A program made the position numbers and the translations under genes. From an uncultured Flavobacteriales bacterium (GTDB lineage Bacteria; Bacteroidota; Bacteroidia; Palsa-965), in assembly GCA_903873905.1 (NCBI GenBank), contig CAIQQJ010000062.1:1-46854 (forward strand): a stretch of 46,854 nt of DNA. Reading direction: 5' to 3'. The notes under the pieces are model-generated. The model did not search any database. It was not told where the DNA came from and saw nothing but the letters and a program-made list of their open reading frames with translations. Of the stretch, positions 13,995-23,252 are shown piece by piece. Within the stretch, counting starts at the first letter, position 1; every line of letters starts with the position of its first letter.

Positions 13995-16787
13995 ATGAAA
14001 AAACTCTACCAATTAGCAGCAGTCACCATTCTTTGTGGTTCCAATTTGCTTTGCACGCATCCAATTGAAAAAAAATCTGTTGCAAAACAAGGTGATGCCA
14101 TGGAAGACGATGCACGTCGACGACTTGATTGGGAATTCAAACGACTAGCAAGTCCTGATGGAACAATTCCTGCGCACATGCGTGAAAAAGAATTGGCTTT
14201 TGCTGCAACATTGCCAAGCAATATTTCTCTTCAAGAAAATTCAAATGCCAGAAGTATGCAACAAGCAACTTGGAATGCACGCGGTCCTTGGAATGTTGGA
14301 GGAAGAACTCGTTCTTTTGGAGTTGACAAATTGAATGAAAATCATTTTATCGCTGGAACTCCAAGTGGTGGAATTTGGACAAGTGCGGATGCTGGAACAA
14401 GCTGGTCTCAATTGTCTCCATTGGCAAATTACCATGGAATATCTTGTCTCGCGCAAGACGTGCGAAATGGCCATGAAAGCACTTGGTACGCAGGATCAGG
14501 TGAACCTTACGGACAATCTGCATCAGGAGGCAGTGCTTATTTTATTGGAAATGGAATGTTGAAGAGCACGGATAATGGAGCAACATGGCAAGCATTAGCA
14601 GCAACAGTAACAAATACACCACAATCATTTGATTCCTTTTGGGATATGGAATGGGGAATCGCGCTTGATTTGCATGATACAACAAATGATATTATTTACG
14701 CTGCGAATCTTGGTGGAATTTACAAAAGTGCTAATGGAGGAACCTCATGGACTGCCATTCGTGGTGGAAATACAAGTGCCTATTCTTATTTCACAGATGT
14801 TGCCGTTACAAAAGATTCAGGAATTGTTTATGCAACATTAAGTTCAGATGGTCCAACAAAAGGAATTTGGAGAAGTGTAAATCAAGGCGTGACCTGGTCG
14901 CTCATTTCGAATCCTTTATTTGGTGATTCACTTTGCAATCGTGTGGTGATTGGAATAAATCCATCCAATGAAAATGAAATTTATTTTTTGGGAAATACAA
15001 ATGGAATTGGAATGCCCGATACAAATTTCATGGGTGATATCGAATGGGATGTGTTGTGGCGTTACACCTACTTGAGTGGAAATGGAAGTGGCGCTGGAGG
15101 AATGTGGGAAGATTTGTCAATGAATTTACCCAATAGTGAACGTTGGGGAATGTTCGGAGATTTTAACGCACAAGGTTCTTATGATTTAGTGGTGCGCGTA
15201 AAACCAAATGACCCAAACACAGTTTTCATTGGAGGAACAAATATTTATAGAAATACAAACCGGTTCAATGACACAACGAATACAAGATTTGTTGGTGGTT
15301 ATCTCCCCTACTCTGCGCTTCCTGTCATTGCAAGTTATCCTAATCACCATCCCGATCAACACACGATAACTTTCCTTCCTTCAAATCCTGATGTGATGAT
15401 CAGCACAAACGATGGTGGAATTTTCAGAACAAATGATTGCACACAAAATGCTCCAACGTGGAATTCACTCAATAATGGTTATCTCACTAGCATGTTTTAT
15501 ACCGTTGCAGTTGATCATGCCACTCCTGGAAATAACATTATCATTGGTGGTGCACAGGATAATGGAAGTTGGTATACCAACAATGCTACATTGACAAATC
15601 CGTGGGTACAACCAAATAGTGGCGATGGTTCGTATTGTGCTATTGCCGATAATCAATCTGCCTATTATTTTTCCATTCAACTTGGAAAAATGCGAAGAAC
15701 AATTTTAGATGGTGCTGGAAATGTAACCTCCTTCGCTCGCATTGATCCAATTGGTGGAAAAGGTTATCAATTCATCAATCCATTTGTTTTGGATCCGAAT
15801 AATAATAACATCATGTATCTCGCTGGTGGAAAATATCTTTGGAGAAATGATAATCTTTCAACCATTCCAATGATCGGAAATTGGGATTCTATTTCCACCA
15901 ATTGGGTGCGTTGGAACGATTCAGTTCCACAAGCTAATGTCAATATTACAGCTCTTGCGGTATGCAAAACTCCTGCAAACAGAGTTTATTATGGAACAGA
16001 TAAAAAAAGAGTTTTCCGTATTGATAATGCAAACACAGGTACACCCATTCCACTTGACATTTCGGCAACCGCATTTCCTGCAACAGGATTTGTAAGTTGC
16101 ATTGCAACGGATCCCAACAATGGCGATCACGTGATGGTTGTATTTTCGAACTACTCCATATATAGTTTATTTTATTCCGCTGATGCTGGAGCAACTTGGC
16201 AAAAAGTTGCTGGCAACCTCGAACAAACTTCTACAGGAAGTGGAAATGGTCCTTCCTTACGTTGGGCATCTTTCCTTCCTGTGAGTGATGGAATGATTTA
16301 TATCGTGTCAACAAGTATCGGAGTTTTTGCAACGGATACCTTGAAAGGATTAACAACTACTTGGGTAAATCAAGCAGCCAATACAATTGGAAATGAAGTT
16401 TGTGACATGACGGATGTGCGAGTTTCTGATGGACTTGTCGTAATGGCTACACACTCACATGGTATTTTCTCTACGAATTTCATCAGCGTAAATGACATTG
16501 TTACCGTTCATGAACTTGCTGCAAATGTTTCTCTTGACACAAAACTTTATCCAAATCCTACAAGCGATGAAGTGAATATCAATTATGAAATTCCAACAAA
16601 TTCTGATGTTGAAATAATTCTTCTCGATGAAATGGGAAGATCAATTCGCACGACCAGTAAGAAACATCAATCCAAAGGAAATTATTCTGAAAAGATGAAT
16701 GTCAATGATCTTGCAAGTGGAATTTATTACGTTTCAATTCATGCTGGACAAATTTCAGAAACAAAAGCAATTATTGTCGCGAGATAA
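13995..16787 (+). CDS. T9SS-exported sortilin/BNR-type propeller protein
   Basis: 930 residues with an N-terminal export signal; Cys20 in SNLLCTHP could alternatively serve as a weak lipobox. The body carries sialidase/VPS10-like propeller motifs: TSADAGTSWSQL, STDNGATWQAL, SANGGTSWTAI, SVNQGVTWSLI and SADAGATWQKV. The pattern ARGPWNVGGRTRSFGVD opens the first propeller. The last 85 residues form a type A T9SS sorting domain (LYPNPTSDEVNINYEI, then LASGIYYVSI and a basic terminus IIVAR), so it should cross the outer membrane by the type IX system and be attached to the surface or released. No glycosidase catalytic residues can be assigned, so it may be adhesive or carbohydrate-binding. It is followed after 33 bases by a sensor kinase. 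Confidence 0.88.
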   Translation: MKKLYQLAAVTILCGSNLLCTHPIEKKSVAKQGDAMEDDARRRLDWEFKRLASPDGTIPAHMREKELAFAATLPSNISLQENSNARSMQQATWNARGPWNVGGRTRSFGVDKLNENHFIAGTPSGGIWTSADAGTSWSQLSPLANYHGISCLAQDVRNGHESTWYAGSGEPYGQSASGGSAYFIGNGMLKSTDNGATWQALAATVTNTPQSFDSFWDMEWGIALDLHDTTNDIIYAANLGGIYKSANGGTSWTAIRGGNTSAYSYFTDVAVTKDSGIVYATLSSDGPTKGIWRSVNQGVTWSLISNPLFGDSLCNRVVIGINPSNENEIYFLGNTNGIGMPDTNFMGDIEWDVLWRYTYLSGNGSGAGGMWEDLSMNLPNSERWGMFGDFNAQGSYDLVVRVKPNDPNTVFIGGTNIYRNTNRFNDTTNTRFVGGYLPYSALPVIASYPNHHPDQHTITFLPSNPDVMISTNDGGIFRTNDCTQNAPTWNSLNNGYLTSMFYTVAVDHATPGNNIIIGGAQDNGSWYTNNATLTNPWVQPNSGDGSYCAIADNQSAYYFSIQLGKMRRTILDGAGNVTSFARIDPIGGKGYQFINPFVLDPNNNNIMYLAGGKYLWRNDNLSTIPMIGNWDSISTNWVRWNDSVPQANVNITALAVCKTPANRVYYGTDKKRVFRIDNANTGTPIPLDISATAFPATGFVSCIATDPNNGDHVMVVFSNYSIYSLFYSADAGATWQKVAGNLEQTSTGSGNGPSLRWASFLPVSDGMIYIVSTSIGVFATDTLKGLTTTWVNQAANTIGNEVCDMTDVRVSDGLVVMATHSHGIFSTNFISVNDIVTVHELAANVSLDTKLYPNPTSDEVNINYEIPTNSDVEIILLDEMGRSIRTTSKKHQSKGNYSEKMNVNDLASGIYYVSIHAGQISETKAIIVAR

Positions 16788-16820
16788 TATTTAATAATTC
16801 AAAAACTCAGCATTCAAAGA

Positions 16821-18833
16821 TTGAAACATTTCATTCGTATTGTTGTCATTTTCTGTCTATCAATATCTGTCCTTCACAGTCAGAAAATTGATTCCGTTGC
16901 CATTGTGCGAATGACGTTGACAAATGGAAATGTGATATTGAGAAACGATACGGCGAAAGCACTTTCAACAATTGATGAGGCGTGCAAAATGGCAATTCGC
17001 CTGAATAGAAAAGATTTGGCAGCAGAAGCTTTTAGAAACAAGGCCGACATATTAATTTATTATGACAGTGTTTCTACGGTAATGAAATATTATCAGCAGT
17101 CGGCTCAGTATTTTTCAGAGGGAAATAAAAAAGAAGATGCCGCAGAAACAAATATCCGACTTGGAAAGTTTTTGTGTGATCGTGGATATTTTGACAAATC
17201 ACAGGCTGCCTATTCCCTTGTACTGAATGATTCCTTACTACTTAAAAACAAATCGATTCACGCAAAAGCCTTATTGGGCTCAGGCATAGTTTATACACAA
17301 CAGGGATTCCTGTCGCTGGGATTAAAAAACTTTGTTGCTGGACTTGAATTATATCAGCAGATGAAAAACCAACAAGGAATTGCAGATGCGTGGCACAGCA
17401 TTGGAATCATCCATTGGAAAGAAGGGAAAAATATGGAAGCCCTTGAAGCCTATCAAAAATCATTGGCTATTCGATATCAAATTTCTGATAGTTTGGGAAT
17501 TGCTTCATCCTTAAGCAATATTGGCGTCATTAATCGTATTGAGAAAAAATATGTTGAAGCTCAAAATTACTACTTGCATTCATTGGGAATTCGTCAGCGC
17601 AATCATGATTTGAAAGGTGAAGGGCAATCGTTGATGAATTTGGGATCCTTGTATTTTGAATTGGGAAATTATTCCAAATCCATTGATTATTATAATCTAT
17701 CACTGGAAATAAAAAGTAAAATTCGAGACAATTATGGAAAGTTATCTGCCTACTTAAATCTTGGTCAGGTTTTCCTGAAAATTGGAGACAATAAAGGTTG
17801 TGAAGAAAATTTATTAATCGGTCTGGCACTTGCAGAAAAAATTGAAGCATTGGACTTCATTAAATCATTTCACCGCGATCTTTCAGATTATTACGCAGGA
17901 ATAAAAGATTACGAAAAAGCATTTACGCAGCATGTCATGTATATGACGATGAAAGACTCGCTCATCACGACAAAGAAAAACCACGATCTCGCCGAAATGC
18001 AAAAGAGTTATGACCTTTCGGAAAAACAAAGAAAAATTGAAACACTGACCCAACAGGACAAATTACTCGAAGAAAAAAATATCGCAGGTAGAGCATTCCG
18101 TAATTCCCTTATTCTAATAATTGCATTGGTTTTGGTTTCTGTTGTGGTTTTAATAAATAGGACAAGAGCTTTAAAAAAATCAAATCTCGAACTTGCAGCG
18201 CAAAAAAAATTGGTTGAACAGCGAGAAAAGGAAAAAGAACTTTTATTGCGTGAAGTACACCATCGAGTAAAAAATAATTTGCAACTCACTTCCAGCTTAC
18301 TGAATCTTCAAGCAAGGCAAATGAAAGATACCGAAGCTTCCCAAGCACTCAAGGAAGCGCGTGACCGAATTTTAGCTATCAGCTTAATTCACCAAAAACT
18401 TTTTGCAAAAGATGAATTTGAATCCATCAACCTTGCAGATTACATTCCCGATTTGTGCAATGCAATTGTAGAATCGAACAGAAATGAAACGACACATATT
18501 AAAATGAAATACGCACTCGATGCGATTTTTATTCCGTTAGACGAATCAATTTCCATCGGACTTTTCATCAATGAAGCAATAATCAATTGTCTAAAGCACG
18601 CGTTTCCTAAAAAAGACGCAGGGGAAATTCAGCTCGTGGTAAAGCGGAAGGAAAATAAATTATTGATTTCAATTTCGGACAATGGTGTTGGAATGAGGAA
18701 CATTTCATATGAGGAAAACGCTGGAGGTTTTGGATTTCAATTATTAAATTCAATGGCAGTGAAATTAAAGGGAACACTTAAATTCGAAAACAAATCTGGC
18801 ACCTCCATTTCACTTGAAATTCCAATACACTAG
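16821..18833 (+). CDS. TPR-containing sensor histidine kinase (HisKA_2 type)
   Basis: 670-residue membrane kinase. Signal sequence 1-20 (ending LHSQ), then about 350 residues of TPR helices outside the inner membrane (for example 186-225, 227-265, 267-305), one transmembrane segment (about 429-446), a charged coiled coil, the phosphoacceptor region LREVHHRVKNNLQ (His480/481) and an HATPase domain with Asn584 (NEAIINC), DNGVG (620-624) and GGFGFQLL. Start: TTG at 16821; it is the only start that keeps the signal peptide, and the next ATG lies after it. It is 33 bases after the T9SS propeller gene and 3 bases before the response regulator, so all three probably form one transcript. The ligand is unknown. 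Confidence 0.9.
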   Translation: MKHFIRIVVIFCLSISVLHSQKIDSVAIVRMTLTNGNVILRNDTAKALSTIDEACKMAIRLNRKDLAAEAFRNKADILIYYDSVSTVMKYYQQSAQYFSEGNKKEDAAETNIRLGKFLCDRGYFDKSQAAYSLVLNDSLLLKNKSIHAKALLGSGIVYTQQGFLSLGLKNFVAGLELYQQMKNQQGIADAWHSIGIIHWKEGKNMEALEAYQKSLAIRYQISDSLGIASSLSNIGVINRIEKKYVEAQNYYLHSLGIRQRNHDLKGEGQSLMNLGSLYFELGNYSKSIDYYNLSLEIKSKIRDNYGKLSAYLNLGQVFLKIGDNKGCEENLLIGLALAEKIEALDFIKSFHRDLSDYYAGIKDYEKAFTQHVMYMTMKDSLITTKKNHDLAEMQKSYDLSEKQRKIETLTQQDKLLEEKNIAGRAFRNSLILIIALVLVSVVVLINRTRALKKSNLELAAQKKLVEQREKEKELLLREVHHRVKNNLQLTSSLLNLQARQMKDTEASQALKEARDRILAISLIHQKLFAKDEFESINLADYIPDLCNAIVESNRNETTHIKMKYALDAIFIPLDESISIGLFINEAIINCLKHAFPKKDAGEIQLVVKRKENKLLISISDNGVGMRNISYEENAGGFGFQLLNSMAVKLKGTLKFENKSGTSISLEIPIH

Positions 18834-18836
18834 AAT

Positions 18837-19559
18837 ATGGAAAACAAAAGAATTTTTATTGTTGAAGACGATCCCATCATTGCTTCAGATTTGCAAGGAA
18901 TTCTTACGGATCTCGGGTACACCATTTGTGGTGTAGCACACCAACCTTTCGAGGCAAAGAAAAAAATCGAAAGTGAAAAACCGAATTTACTTTTGCTCGA
19001 CATCAATCTCAACAGCGAAATTGATGGAATTGATTTAGCAACCTTGCTAAAGAATTACAACATTCCAATCATTTTCATTTCCGCCTTTACCGACAAAAGC
19101 ACACTCGACCGCGTAAAACAAATTCAACCCTTGGGTTACATCATCAAACCTTTCAATGAAAAGGAAATTGCAATCACGATTGATTTGGCTTTCCATACGA
19201 TTTCCCAAAAAGAGAATTCAACGAATTCCATTCACACTATTGCTGACGGCAGTATTTTTATCCGTACCGGAAATAACAACAGTCAAAAACTTCGCTTCGA
19301 AGATATTCTTGTGATGGAAGCTTATGATAATTATGCATACATCCACACCACAACAGAACGCTTGATGGTGAGTTTTACCTTGAAGGATTTGGAACAAAAA
19401 ATGACAGCTCCTTTTTTATTACGCGTGCATCGTTCGTTCATTGTCAACACAAAACGCGTGGAAGCGATTCACAATAGTGCATTGATTATCGGGAAACATG
19501 AAATTCCTATTGGGAAATCTTATAAGGAAGAGGTGTTGAAGTTGTTTCCAATGTTGTAA
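18837..19559 (+). CDS. LytTR-family response regulator
   Basis: 240 residues. The receiver domain (1-120) has acidic pocket Asp11-Asp12, phosphoacceptor Asp55 (LLLLDINL), the Ser/Thr position in FISAF and Lys104 in YIIKPF. The LytTR DNA-binding domain (about 135-240) shows EAYDNYAYIHT, LRVHRSFIVNTKRV and IPIGKSYKEEVLK. LytTR regulators bind pairs of short direct repeats and often control surface or secreted functions. It starts three bases after the kinase stop, so it is its evident partner. Targets cannot be named from this window. Confidence 0.94.
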   Translation: MENKRIFIVEDDPIIASDLQGILTDLGYTICGVAHQPFEAKKKIESEKPNLLLLDINLNSEIDGIDLATLLKNYNIPIIFISAFTDKSTLDRVKQIQPLGYIIKPFNEKEIAITIDLAFHTISQKENSTNSIHTIADGSIFIRTGNNNSQKLRFEDILVMEAYDNYAYIHTTTERLMVSFTLKDLEQKMTAPFLLRVHRSFIVNTKRVEAIHNSALIIGKHEIPIGKSYKEEVLKLFPML

Positions 19560-19737
19560 GGAATAAGCTTAACAAATTCTTCACAATAGCGCAAGAGAGA
19601 AGGCATTGGATTCAAAACAAAAAATCCAACTTAAAATCAAAAATCTCCCCCATTTCCCTTCACCCTCCATTTGCTTCCTTTCACTCAATTTTCCACATCC
19701 CTCACGTAATAAACTTCCACTATTCGGCTTCCTGAAG

Positions 19738-19745
19738 TACGTTTG
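19738..19745 (+). promoter_or_regulatory. -7 box TACGTTTG for the Asp-box lipoprotein gene
   Basis: Identical to the box at 332-339 and followed, as there, by TCATAATTA. It lies 29 bases before the ATG at 19775, so the lipoprotein and its downstream partner have their own promoter after the regulator gene. Confidence 0.55.
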
Positions 19746-19774
19746 ATTCATAATTAATCTAAACTCCTTACAAA

Positions 19775-20782
19775 ATGAAAAAATTACTCGCTTTTACACT
19801 GCTACTTTCTGCAACAGGATTCATGTCCTGCAAAACGGACACTAAAAGTGCCGACGATGCACAGAAATCCAATGACATTCTTCCTCGCAATAACGGTCAT
19901 TTCCTAATGTATTATTATCCCACTTCTTCTATTTTCAATTCCGACAATGGAAAAGAATTTACCAAGAAAGATACTTGCATTGGTTATCCAACTTATATCA
20001 CATCTGATGATGATGGAAATTTGTACAGCAGTGTCATGTCGAAAAAAGTGAGTGTTACTAAATCAACTGACGGAGGAAAAACTTGGAATGCAGTAGCAAC
20101 AAATGATCCTGAACAACCTGCAAATTCCCAATATGTTATTGCTGCTGGAAAAGCAAAATCAATTTATGCTTTGAGTTCAAATGGTTCGTTCTTCGTTTCA
20201 CACGATGGCGGAGCACATTTTGACAAAGCATCAACTCCTTGTAAAAAAGACACCATTCATTCCAGCCCAGCTTTCGGAATGTCAGGATGGCTTGCTGTTT
20301 CTGCCGATGGAAAAAAGATTTTGGCACAAGCATGGTATTTTGAAGAAACCGTTTTATCTGTAAGTAGCGATGAAGGAAAAACTTGGACTGCAATAAAAGC
20401 ACCAACTGATAGAAATGAATCCAGAGGAATCGGTTTCTGTAGCGACAGGATCATTTATGCTTCTTACGATCAACTTTTCCGCACCGATGACATGGGAAAA
20501 ACATGGATTGCCTCTTCACCAGAAAAAATGTATGCTCCGAATTGCGAATCATCTTATTACGGATATCGCCACTTTATCACCGATGGAGATCAGTTTGTAA
20601 TTGGAGTTGAAGTTCCTTCTGCAGAAACTTCACGCGATGCAAAAAATAAATATCCAGGTGCCGTTTTCTATTCACACGATGGTGGAAAAACATTTGAAAC
20701 ACACCCTTTCCCATTCTCCGTAGATCCAACACCAAATACTTCGGATGAATATGTTTATCTAGCATTTGTCCCTAAGAAATAA
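19775..20782 (+). CDS. Asp-box (sialidase-like) propeller lipoprotein
   Basis: 335 residues with lipobox GFMSC (Cys19). At least five Asp-box motifs of the form S-x-D-x-G-x-T-W/F are visible: STDGGKTWNAV, SHDGGAHFDKA, SSDEGKTWTAI, TDDMGKTWIAS and SHDGGKTFETH. This indicates a six-bladed propeller as in exo-sialidases. Catalytic residues of sialidases (Arg triad, Tyr/Glu pair, FRIP motif) are not evident, so enzymatic activity should not be assumed. It lies downstream of the LytTR system with its own promoter and is followed after 21 bases by an unknown secreted protein. Confidence 0.75.
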   Translation: MKKLLAFTLLLSATGFMSCKTDTKSADDAQKSNDILPRNNGHFLMYYYPTSSIFNSDNGKEFTKKDTCIGYPTYITSDDDGNLYSSVMSKKVSVTKSTDGGKTWNAVATNDPEQPANSQYVIAAGKAKSIYALSSNGSFFVSHDGGAHFDKASTPCKKDTIHSSPAFGMSGWLAVSADGKKILAQAWYFEETVLSVSSDEGKTWTAIKAPTDRNESRGIGFCSDRIIYASYDQLFRTDDMGKTWIASSPEKMYAPNCESSYYGYRHFITDGDQFVIGVEVPSAETSRDAKNKYPGAVFYSHDGGKTFETHPFPFSVDPTPNTSDEYVYLAFVPKK

Positions 20783-20803
20783 AAACGCAATAATCAACCC
20801 TTT

Positions 20804-21997
20804 ATGAAAAATTCACTTCTAACTTTAATGATGGTTGGCTTATTATCAAACTTTGCCAATGCTCAAGATGCAAAGTTTTTTGTAGACAAAGCAACCACAG
20901 TGAGTACTACTTGTGATTGTGCAACGATCAAATCCATAAAAGTTACGATTCCAATTCCTTCCAATGTTTCAACTTTTGACAATTATACGCTGTATGTAAA
21001 TTTGAGTAGTCTGGATGTGCCAACGTATATCAGTTTCGAAAAAAAGGATATTACAGCAAAGCTTGTTGGCAAAAAAGAGTACTCCGCATATTTGTTAAAG
21101 GAAGATGGAACTTCAGATTTCACTTTTGATGATGCAGCTTTTTCAAAAAAAGATTTATGCAGCACACCAAGAATGTGGGGAATGAAAGAAATGACAATGG
21201 AAGCTAGTGGTGCTGGCTACAAAATCACAGGCTACCATTATGAAGATAAATGGAACGAATATTATAAAAAATGGGAAAGCACAAAACTGACGGATTATGA
21301 CGAAGGTGTTGGGTATGGTTCTGGCTCTTTAACAATTAAGCAAACACCACTTTCAGACGGTTTTTCAGATGAAACTGGGCTTATTACGGTAAAAGCTGCC
21401 AACACTGATAGCTGCAGTTATTCCATTTCAGAAGATTTACAATTGAAAGGTGCTTTGAGAATTGAAGACAATTCAGAAGATTTTCAGACGACAGTTACTT
21501 ATGCTTACTTCGACGACCAAACATTTAGTTACGATGCACTGAAAGACGAATTGAATAAATCAATGAGTGGAAAATTTCAGGTTGGAGATGAAAGTCCTTT
21601 TTATTATTTAAGGGATGTAATGTCAACGCAGAAAAAAGAAATTCCTGGAAAATCTTCCAGTTTTTCAAAAACAACAATCAATGGCACTTCCTATGAAACA
21701 GCTTCGTATTATCAAAGTTTCTATTTCGCCCATCGCAGTGGTGGTGGGTATGAAATAAAAGCAGGAGTTTATGCCACTTTTTATTTGACCAAAGTTGGAA
21801 AATATTCATTGGTAATTCTTGTTCAAACCAAAGATATAATTGAGCTCAACACTTCGAGCACTTCATTTGGTGAAGAGCCCGATGCAAAGGAGGTCGACGC
21901 AAAATGGTTTACGTCACACTTTACGGAAAGTGACTTTCCTAAAATGGATAAGATTGCAGAAAAATGGATGAAAGCAACAACGTATAAAACCAATTAG
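20804..21997 (+). CDS. Secreted protein of unknown function
   Basis: 397 residues with a Sec signal (MKNSLLTLMMVGLLSNFANA, cut before QDAK). I do not recognise the family. The mature part is rich in beta-forming and charged residues, has paired cysteines (STTCDCAT near the start; DLCSTP; DSCSYS), and a region with KTTINGTSYETASYYQSFYFAHRSGGGYEIKAG that resembles lipocalin-like or beta-barrel strands. There is no sorting domain and no transmembrane segment. It is probably co-transcribed with the Asp-box lipoprotein 21 bases upstream and ends at a clear terminator. Confidence 0.7.
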   Translation: MKNSLLTLMMVGLLSNFANAQDAKFFVDKATTVSTTCDCATIKSIKVTIPIPSNVSTFDNYTLYVNLSSLDVPTYISFEKKDITAKLVGKKEYSAYLLKEDGTSDFTFDDAAFSKKDLCSTPRMWGMKEMTMEASGAGYKITGYHYEDKWNEYYKKWESTKLTDYDEGVGYGSGSLTIKQTPLSDGFSDETGLITVKAANTDSCSYSISEDLQLKGALRIEDNSEDFQTTVTYAYFDDQTFSYDALKDELNKSMSGKFQVGDESPFYYLRDVMSTQKKEIPGKSSSFSKTTINGTSYETASYYQSFYFAHRSGGGYEIKAGVYATFYLTKVGKYSLVILVQTKDIIELNTSSTSFGEEPDAKEVDAKWFTSHFTESDFPKMDKIAEKWMKATTYKTN

Positions 21998-22026
21998 AAT
22001 TAATTAGGATTTGTTTGTTTAACCTG

Positions 22027-22068
22027 AAAGCCCTCGGTCAGAAATGATCGGGGCTTTTTATTTTTTTG
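22027..22068 (+). terminator. Rho-independent terminator
   Basis: AAAGCCC (22027-22033) pairs with GGGCTTT (22051-22057), with a partly paired inner loop and a T-rich tail. It closes the 19775-21997 unit. Confidence 0.8.
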
Positions 22069-22317
22069 AACCGATACCACTAAACTCTATCGATAGTCTC
22101 AAAAACTTTTTTTTCGCCTGCCGCCTTTTTTGACTGCCGCCTTTATTTATGCCTCGCAGATTCAAATGATTTCGCAGATGTTTTTCGACTGACTCCTGCC
22201 ATTTTTCCCCTGCCGCCTTCACCTCAATTTATTATTTGAAACAGCTACCACATCTGTTCATTTGTAATCTGCCACATAGTGGTCCCTTTGGGATAATCAA
22301 ACAATCTGTAATCATTA
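22069..22317. other. Gene-free spacer with CTGCCGCCTT phrases
   Basis: I see no gene here. The phrase CTGCCGCCTT or a close form recurs three times (about 22120, 22134 and 22211), and GCCTCGCAGATT/TTTCGCAGATG forms a loose direct repeat. It leads into the structured repeat at 22318. Function unknown. Confidence 0.4.
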
Positions 22318-22400
22318 GGGCGTGCCCTTCGTGCCTCAGGTCGGGCTATGCGCTCCAAGTCCTCGTTCCTGCGGGCTTTCCACTACTATCCCTCACGCAG
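22318..22400. repeat. Dispersed structured repeat, copy 1
   Basis: An 83-base element begins GGGCGTGCCCTTCGTGCCTC, contains GGTCGGGCTATGCGCTCC and GCGGGCTTTCCACTACTATC, and ends CCCTCACGC; the ends GCGTG and CACGC are complementary. It is much richer in GC than its surroundings. Copy 2 at 37024-37152 shares both ends and the CGGGCTT core. I recall many such hairpin repeats in Bacteroidota intergenic DNA; that part is from memory. Confidence 0.7.
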
Positions 22401-22496
22401 TATATAAAATTCAAATATATCATTGTCCACCGTAGCTTTTTTAGCGCAGGTAGAATCACGCAAAAAAAAACATTTTCATAATTCGCTGAAAACAAT

Positions 22497-22562
22497 TTCA
22501 AATTGTCGAATTTTCGAATCACGAATTTTTGAATCTTTGAATTCTTAAATTTTTGAATCAAA
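22497..22562. repeat. TTTTGAATC-type microsatellite
   Basis: Degenerate repeats of TTCGAATC/TTTGAATC/TTTGAATTC run up to six bases before the start codon of the UPF0316 gene. They extend its reading frame artificially (in-frame TTG at 22553). Confidence 0.6.
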
Positions 22563-22567
22563 AAACC

Positions 22568-23152
22568 ATGCATATTTCTGATGAAGTCCTAAACTGGGTA
22601 ATTCTCCCGCTCCTTATTTTTTGTGCGAGAATGAGTGACGTTACCCTTGGAACACTACGAAACATTTTCATGTCTCGAGGATTTAGAAAAATTGTTCCAT
22701 TTGTAGGATTCTTCGAAGTGCTGATTTGGTTGGTCGCCATGAAACAAGTAATGAATCGTGCAGATAATGTGGCCTGCTATCTCGCATGGGCAGGAGGATT
22801 CTCAATGGGAACATATGTTGGAATGCGAATTGAAGAACGACTTGCCTTAGGAATGCAAGTAATTCGAATTATTACAAGTGAATCAAGCGAGAAATTAGTC
22901 AACGCATTACGCAATGCGAATCATGGCATGACCATTGTGGATGCGCAAGGAGCGATAGGTCCAGTCAAAATGATTTTCTCCATTGTGCAAAGGAAATACC
23001 TCAAGGAAGTTATTGCGATTATAGAAGAGAATCAACCAAATGCTTTCTATTCAATTGAAGATGTGAGAAACGCTCATCACGGCGTATTTCAACCAGGAGG
23101 AGGTAAATTCTCAACCATGAAAGACTTGTTTTCCGTTAGAAAAGGGAAGTAA
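22568..23152 (+). CDS. UPF0316/DUF2179-type membrane protein
   Basis: 194 residues. Three hydrophobic helices fill the first half (about 9-25, 40-57, 70-88), including the family-like phrase RMSDVTLGTLRNIFMSRG and FFEVLIWLVAM. The soluble C-terminal half (about 95-175) resembles the DUF2179 domain, with TIVDAQGAIGPVKMIFSIVQRK and AFYSIEDVR. Function of the family is not established. The ATG at 22568 is preferred to the in-frame TTG at 22553, which lies in repeat DNA. Confidence 0.82.
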   Translation: MHISDEVLNWVILPLLIFCARMSDVTLGTLRNIFMSRGFRKIVPFVGFFEVLIWLVAMKQVMNRADNVACYLAWAGGFSMGTYVGMRIEERLALGMQVIRIITSESSEKLVNALRNANHGMTIVDAQGAIGPVKMIFSIVQRKYLKEVIAIIEENQPNAFYSIEDVRNAHHGVFQPGGGKFSTMKDLFSVRKGK

Positions 23153-23165
23153 ATCTTCTTCTAGA

Positions 23166-23195
23166 ACTGAAATCAATTTTCTTTTTCAGTGATTT
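23166..23195 (+). terminator. Weak terminator candidate
   Basis: ACTGAAA (23166-23172) and TTTCAGT (23184-23190) can form a 7-bp stem followed by GATTTT. The stem is AT-rich and the tail short, so the call is tentative. Confidence 0.3.
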
Positions 23196-23252
23196 TCGTC
23201 ACACCGTTTTTATTCATGATACTGCACCTTTATAGAAACAAAAACGATTATC

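Noticed and set aside
19775-20782. True sialidase
   Set aside because: Asp-boxes are present, but the Arg triad, the FRIP motif and the catalytic Tyr/Glu are not evident; Asp-boxes alone only indicate a propeller.
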